DNA from: Sphingomonadales bacterium
GTDB taxonomy: Bacteria > Pseudomonadota > Alphaproteobacteria > Sphingomonadales > Sphingomonadaceae
Direction: 5' to 3'
DNA length: 9,171 bases
NCBI GenBank assembly: GCA_017302775.1
Contig: JAFLDC010000081.1
Span: forward strand, 1-9,171
Numbering within the stretch: the first letter of the stretch is position 1; each line of letters begins with the position of its first letter. The notes under the pieces are model-generated. The model was not told the DNA's origin and did no database searches. It saw only the letters and a program-made list of their open reading frames with translations. This document shows, piece after piece, positions 5,983 to 9,171 of the stretch. Both the position numbers and the translations under genes were made by a program.

Positions 5983-6759
5983 ATGAGCCTTCCCGAAGTT
6001 CTCGCCGCGGCGCGGCCAATCGATGGCGGATTTGCCGCCGACATACCCACCGACTGGATGCAGGGGCGCACCAGTTATGGCGGGTTTTCAGCTGCTTTGG
6101 CGTTGGTCGCCGCGCAACGCCTGGCAGACGATTTGCCGCCGCTGCGTTCGGCCACGGTCAATTTCGTTGGGCCCTTGGCGGGTGAGGTGCAGGTCCGCGC
6201 CAAGGTATTGCGCCGCGGACGCAATGCGTCATGGATCAGTGCCGAGGTGGCCAACGCGGCTGGGGTAGGATTGACTGCGACCTTCGTATTCATGGGCCCG
6301 GTCGAAGCCAGCGCGCTCCACCTTCATGACGTCCCGATGCCGGCCTATGCGGTGCCCCTGGAACAGGCCGTGCCATTGCCAGAACATGCCGGGCCAAGCT
6401 TTGCCCCCAATTTCGAACGCCGTTTTGCTCAGCCGCGCACCGACGTGAAGGTGCCGGAAATCCTGTGGTGGGAGCGGCTGCGCGATACCGCCGGGCTGGA
6501 TCCAATGGTCGCGCTGATCCTGCTGGCCGATGCCTTGCCCCCAGGCGTCATGCCACTGACCGGTCCGGCGCCGATCAGTTCGATGACCTGGCTGATCAAC
6601 TTGCTGACACCGCTCCCGCAGACCAGCGAGGGCTGGTATCTCCTGCAAGCCCGGGGGAACTATGCGGAAAAGGGCTGTTCCAGCCAGGACATGGCGATCT
6701 GGAACACGGCGGGTGAAGCCGTTGCGGTGGGGATGCAGTCTATCGCGGTGTTCGGTTAG
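5983..6759 (+). CDS. Acyl-CoA thioesterase family protein (TesB-like double hotdog)
   Basis: The 258-residue protein has the layout of TesB-like thioesterases, which hydrolyse acyl-CoA to free acid and CoA: two hotdog domains in one chain. The first (about 15-105) holds GRTSYGGFSAALAL (28-41) and the strand ATVNFVGPLAGEVQVRAKV (57-75); the second (about 155-258) holds LADALPPG (181-188), TWLINLL (202-208) and SSQDMAIW (233-240). D184, T202 and Q235 are candidates for the Asp/Thr/Gln active site of this family. It is cytoplasmic, with no signal peptide. The start is the ATG at 5983 after AAGGGAAAGG (5971-5980); a GTG at 5980 would add one residue. It lies 63 bases after the hydrolase gene on the same strand, so it may be a third gene of that transcript or have its own promoter. 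The physiological acyl chain is not predictable. Confidence 0.85.
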   Translation: MSLPEVLAAARPIDGGFAADIPTDWMQGRTSYGGFSAALALVAAQRLADDLPPLRSATVNFVGPLAGEVQVRAKVLRRGRNASWISAEVANAAGVGLTATFVFMGPVEASALHLHDVPMPAYAVPLEQAVPLPEHAGPSFAPNFERRFAQPRTDVKVPEILWWERLRDTAGLDPMVALILLADALPPGVMPLTGPAPISSMTWLINLLTPLPQTSEGWYLLQARGNYAEKGCSSQDMAIWNTAGEAVAVGMQSIAVFG

Positions 6760-8264
6760 GCAGCGGCGAGCCGCTTGCCCATCACCGCGCGGAACAGCAC
6801 GAAACCGATCAGGCCGGCCACTGCAGTGCCAACATGGACCAGCCAGAAGGTTGGCGTATCCATGCTGGAATACCAGCCGCCAATAATCCCGACCGTCTTG
6901 TTGGCAGTGAAAAACGTCAGGTAGTAGATCCCCACGACGGTGGCGACGATCGCTTTCGGAGCGACCTTGGTGAACAGCGCGAGGCTGACCGGCATGATGT
7001 GCGCAAAGCCGATCGAGTTGAACAAGTGGAACATCACTGGCCAGAACAGCCCGATCTTGCCCGAACCCTGGGTCAACGCAGCAGCATAGAGGCACAGCCC
7101 GCCGCCGATCACGAAGAAACTACCAAGGATCATCTTGCCGATCTCGTCCGGCTCCCAGGCGCCCTTGTCGCTGCGCCATTTCCAGAACAGCGCGACCACG
7201 GCCAGCATCGAGAAGCTGAGAGCGGCATCAATCGTGATCATATAGCTGGTCGGCAGGGTGGTACCGAAAAAGGTCAGCTGAAAATGCTCGTCAGCCCAGA
7301 CCAGGTAAGCGTTGAAGATCTCCTGATTGGTCAGCATCGACAGCGCCAGAATCGGGATCAGCAGGAGCAGCGCGAGCAAACGCGGCCGATCCGTACTGGC
7401 TACCGATCCCAGCAGGCCCAGCGCGACGGCAAGACCGACCTGACCGGAAATGCCCATCGCCGCAATGGCCGGCACCATTCGCGCCAGTGCAATCAGCGCG
7501 ATCAGGATGACGGCGGTAAAGCCCAGCAGACGCGGTCCATTCACGCCTTCGGCAGATTGCTGTGACTGGACCGCGCGGTCTTCCCTGGGCAGCCACGGTC
7601 CGGCCTTGATATAAAGGAACAGGCCAATGACCATGACAATCCCGGCAGTGCCGAAGCCATAATGCCAGCCGACTTTTTCGCCGAGCGTGCCCGAAATAAG
7701 CGGAGCTATGATGACGCTGACGTTGATCGCGATATAGAAGATCTGAAAGGCCATGGCCCGGCGCAGGTCATTGGGCTTGTAAAGCTCGCCAACCTGGCTG
7801 GCGATATTGCCCTTGAACAGGCCGACGCCGACGATCAGGGCCAGCAGTGCGAACAGAAACAGGCCTTCGAATGCCATCAGGAAATGGCCGATCGCCATGA
7901 CGATCGCTCCGGCCAGCAGGGTTGCTCGGCGGCCAAGCCAGCGATCCGCGATCAGGCCACCGGCGATCGGAGTGAGATAGACCAGACTGGAATAGTCGCC
8001 GAATATCGCAGAGGCGAGCGGTTGGCCCTCTTTGCCGTCATAAGCGGCCTGCTGAAGCCATTGCAGGCCAAGGACATTGCCGATGTTTTCTGGCAGCAAC
8101 AGGTACTTGACCATGTAGAGCACCAGCAGCGTCTGCATCGAATAATACGAGAACCGCTCACACCCCTCGACAAACGAGAGATAACCCAGGCCCTTTGGAT
8201 GACCCAGAAATGCGCGATCATCAGCCGGTGGCTCAAGCTCGGGCGTGGCTTCGGCTGCTGTCAT
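6756..8264 (-). CDS. POT/PTR2 family proton-coupled transporter (peptide MFS transporter)
   Basis: This 502-residue protein has many hydrophobic segments, consistent with the 12-14 helices of the proton-dependent oligopeptide transporter family in the inner membrane. The family's TM1 motif ExxER is present as EGCERFSYY (33-41), with YLTPIAGGLIADRWLGRR (96-113) at TM2-3 and FYIAIN (176-181) at TM5; the last normally ends in a Gly but continues here as VSV. K151 after GVGLF is a candidate for the conserved TM4 lysine. In TM10 the usual Glu in a GEL..SP pattern appears replaced by Phe (SIGFAHIMP, 417-425, F420), so substrate choice may differ from di- and tripeptides. The start (MTAAEATPEL) is chosen because the family similarity begins soon after and the frame's earlier ATG at 8357 lies inside aroB; GGGG at 8275-8278 (minus strand) is a modest Shine-Dalgarno. 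It follows aroB by 46 bases and may share its transcript. Confidence 0.88.
   Translation of the reverse strand: MTAAEATPELEPPADDRAFLGHPKGLGYLSFVEGCERFSYYSMQTLLVLYMVKYLLLPENIGNVLGLQWLQQAAYDGKEGQPLASAIFGDYSSLVYLTPIAGGLIADRWLGRRATLLAGAIVMAIGHFLMAFEGLFLFALLALIVGVGLFKGNIASQVGELYKPNDLRRAMAFQIFYIAINVSVIIAPLISGTLGEKVGWHYGFGTAGIVMVIGLFLYIKAGPWLPREDRAVQSQQSAEGVNGPRLLGFTAVILIALIALARMVPAIAAMGISGQVGLAVALGLLGSVASTDRPRLLALLLLIPILALSMLTNQEIFNAYLVWADEHFQLTFFGTTLPTSYMITIDAALSFSMLAVVALFWKWRSDKGAWEPDEIGKMILGSFFVIGGGLCLYAAALTQGSGKIGLFWPVMFHLFNSIGFAHIMPVSLALFTKVAPKAIVATVVGIYYLTFFTANKTVGIIGGWYSSMDTPTFWLVHVGTAVAGLIGFVLFRAVMGKRLAAA
6759..6779. terminator. Hairpin at the convergent gene junction, possible two-way terminator
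   Basis: GGCAGCGG at 6759-6766 pairs with CCGCTTGCC at 6771-6779 across a 4-base CGAG loop with one bulged base. It begins on the last base of the thioesterase stop and lies in the final codons of the transporter. Neither strand has a T-run after it, so intrinsic termination is uncertain; it could still limit convergent transcription or protect 3' ends. Confidence 0.35.
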
Positions 8265-8310
8265 ATTGCTGGATCCCCGTTGGTTTCTGTTGCAACCGAT
8301 GGCTAGCGGG

Positions 8311-9171
8311 TCAGTTCGTCCGCCGCAACTCCTGGTCAAGGAAATCGGCGACATCATTCAGCGCCACGTCGTGCGACAGAAACGCCTGACCAATGCCGTT
8401 GAGCAGCACGAAGGGCAGGGTGCCCGCGTCCATCTTCTTGTCGTGCAACATATGCTGAACCAGCGTCTGACCGTCGCAATTGAGGCCGATGGTAGCGATA
8501 TCGCTGGCCATGCCAACTTCGGCAAAATGCCGGGCGACATGGTCTGCGCTGGCCTGCGGTAACAATTGGCGCCGCGCAGAATAGCGCGCCGCGAGAATCA
8601 TGCCGAGCGCCACACCTTCGCCGTGCAGCAGGCGGTCGGAAAACCCGGTTTGCGCCTCCAGCGCGTGGCCGAACGTATGGCCCAGGTTCAGCAGGGCGCG
8701 CAGTCCGAGCGTTTCCTTTTCGTCGGCCTGAACGATCCGCGCCTTGGCTGTCACCGAATGGGCGACGGCATATTCGCGCAGCACCGGTTCGCCCGCCAGC
8801 ATGGCGGAGCCATGGGCGTCGCACCATGCAAAGAAATCCGCATCGCCCAGCAGCCCGTATTTCACCACCTCGGCATAGCCGGCCTTCAATTCGCGGTCGG
8901 GCAGGGTATCGAGCACAGCCAGATCGGCCAGCACCAGTGCCGGTTGATGGAATGCTCCGACCAGGTTCTTGCCGGCGGCCGTGTTGATTGCGGTCTTGCC
9001 GCCTACACTTGAATCTACCTGCGCCAGCAGCGTGGTAGGAAGCTGGATGAACTTGCATCCGCGTTTGAGAATGGCCGCGGCGAACCCGGTCAGGTCGCCG
9101 ATCACGCCGCCGCCCAGCGCCAGGATGTGATCGCCGCGTTCCACTTCCTCGGTCAGCAGCCAATCAACGGT
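8311..9171 (-). CDS. aroB: 3-dehydroquinate synthase (5' end outside window)
   Basis: The frame enters at the right window edge and ends with TGA at 8311-8313; 286 residues are visible of the roughly 360-380 usual for AroB. It converts DAHP to 3-dehydroquinate, step two of the shikimate pathway, in the cytoplasm with NAD+ and a divalent metal. Seen in order: the NAD-binding GGGVIGDLTGF, then PTTLLAQVDSSVGGKTAIN (about 9040-8980), the metal-ligand Glu in GYAEVVKYG, the ligand His in NLGHTFGH, and the ligand His in LLHGEGVALGM. All three metal ligands are intact. The open frame continues to the edge before a GTG at 9144, so that GTG is internal and not the start. In many proteobacteria aroK lies just upstream; that would be outside the window. 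The POT transporter gene follows after 46 bases in the same direction. Confidence 0.95.
   Translation of the reverse strand, partial: TVDWLLTEEVERGDHILALGGGVIGDLTGFAAAILKRGCKFIQLPTTLLAQVDSSVGGKTAINTAAGKNLVGAFHQPALVLADLAVLDTLPDRELKAGYAEVVKYGLLGDADFFAWCDAHGSAMLAGEPVLREYAVAHSVTAKARIVQADEKETLGLRALLNLGHTFGHALEAQTGFSDRLLHGEGVALGMILAARYSARRQLLPQASADHVARHFAEVGMASDIATIGLNCDGQTLVQHMLHDKKMDAGTLPFVLLNGIGQAFLSHDVALNDVADFLDQELRRTN

Noticed and set aside
6229..7095. 288-codon minus-strand frame across the thioesterase and transporter ends
   Set aside because: It runs antisense to the thioesterase and out of frame with the transporter; both overlapped genes have clear family motifs.
6834..7565. Plus-strand frames opposite the transporter gene (also 7662-8306)
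   Set aside because: Highly charged Asp/Gln/Arg-rich translations, the usual mirror image of a membrane-protein gene; no motifs or ribosome binding sites.
8265..8357. Longer N-terminus for the POT transporter starting at 8357
   Set aside because: It would overlap the aroB 3' end by 47 bases and adds 31 residues unlike any POT N-terminus; the ATG at 8264 gives the normal length.
8311..9144. aroB starting at the GTG at 9144
   Set aside because: The frame stays open to the window edge and AroB needs roughly 80 more N-terminal residues, so the gene is cut by the window and this GTG is internal.

Overview
The window is gene-dense, GC-rich bacterial chromosome. The propionyl-CoA carboxylase alpha chain, the POT transporter and AroB all read like alphaproteobacterial, probably sphingomonad (Sphingomonadales), proteins. 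That taxonomic call is by recognition only; no search was run. There are eight genes. No gene-free stretch exceeds 300 bases (the largest gap is 85 bases, 3230-3314), and I see no tRNA, rRNA, CRISPR array or insertion sequence.

Left part (1-3229, + strand). The 3' end of a DUF1989 gene (UAAP1 type) and a complete second DUF1989 gene (UAAP2 type) come first. Such pairs were long called urea carboxylase-associated proteins and are now known as the two subunits of carboxyguanidine deiminase, which acts after guanidine carboxylase. The expected carboxylase does not follow. Two bases downstream begins a 672-residue protein whose body and biotin domain are those of propionyl-CoA carboxylase alpha (PccA). 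Its first 60-80 residues read more like a urea/guanidine carboxylase N-terminus. This suggests a recombination or deletion junction, or an assembly chimera, inside the conserved biotin-carboxylase start. A small DUF488 gene follows after 6 bases.

Middle part (3230-6759, + strand). A candidate promoter precedes a two-gene overlapping unit. The first gene encodes a 574-residue caspase-fold (C14) protease with a visible His/Cys dyad, a Pro/Arg-rich linker and an unnamed helical C-terminal domain. The second encodes a 295-residue alpha/beta hydrolase with a Ser nucleophile elbow. I consider this pair the best candidate for an undescribed system: a protease-hydrolase module that could be a regulated toxic or proteolytic effector unit. 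No sensor, nucleotide cyclase or NTPase is visible beside it, so a defence role is speculation. A TesB-like double-hotdog acyl-CoA thioesterase follows in the same direction and ends the rightward run.

Right part (6756-9171, - strand). A POT/PTR2 family proton-coupled transporter and the 3' part of aroB (3-dehydroquinate synthase, shikimate pathway) read leftwards, aroB first. The thioesterase and the transporter converge and their stop codons share bases; a GC-rich hairpin lies on the junction. The transporter keeps the ExxER proton-coupling motif but seems to lack the usual TM10 glutamate of peptide carriers.
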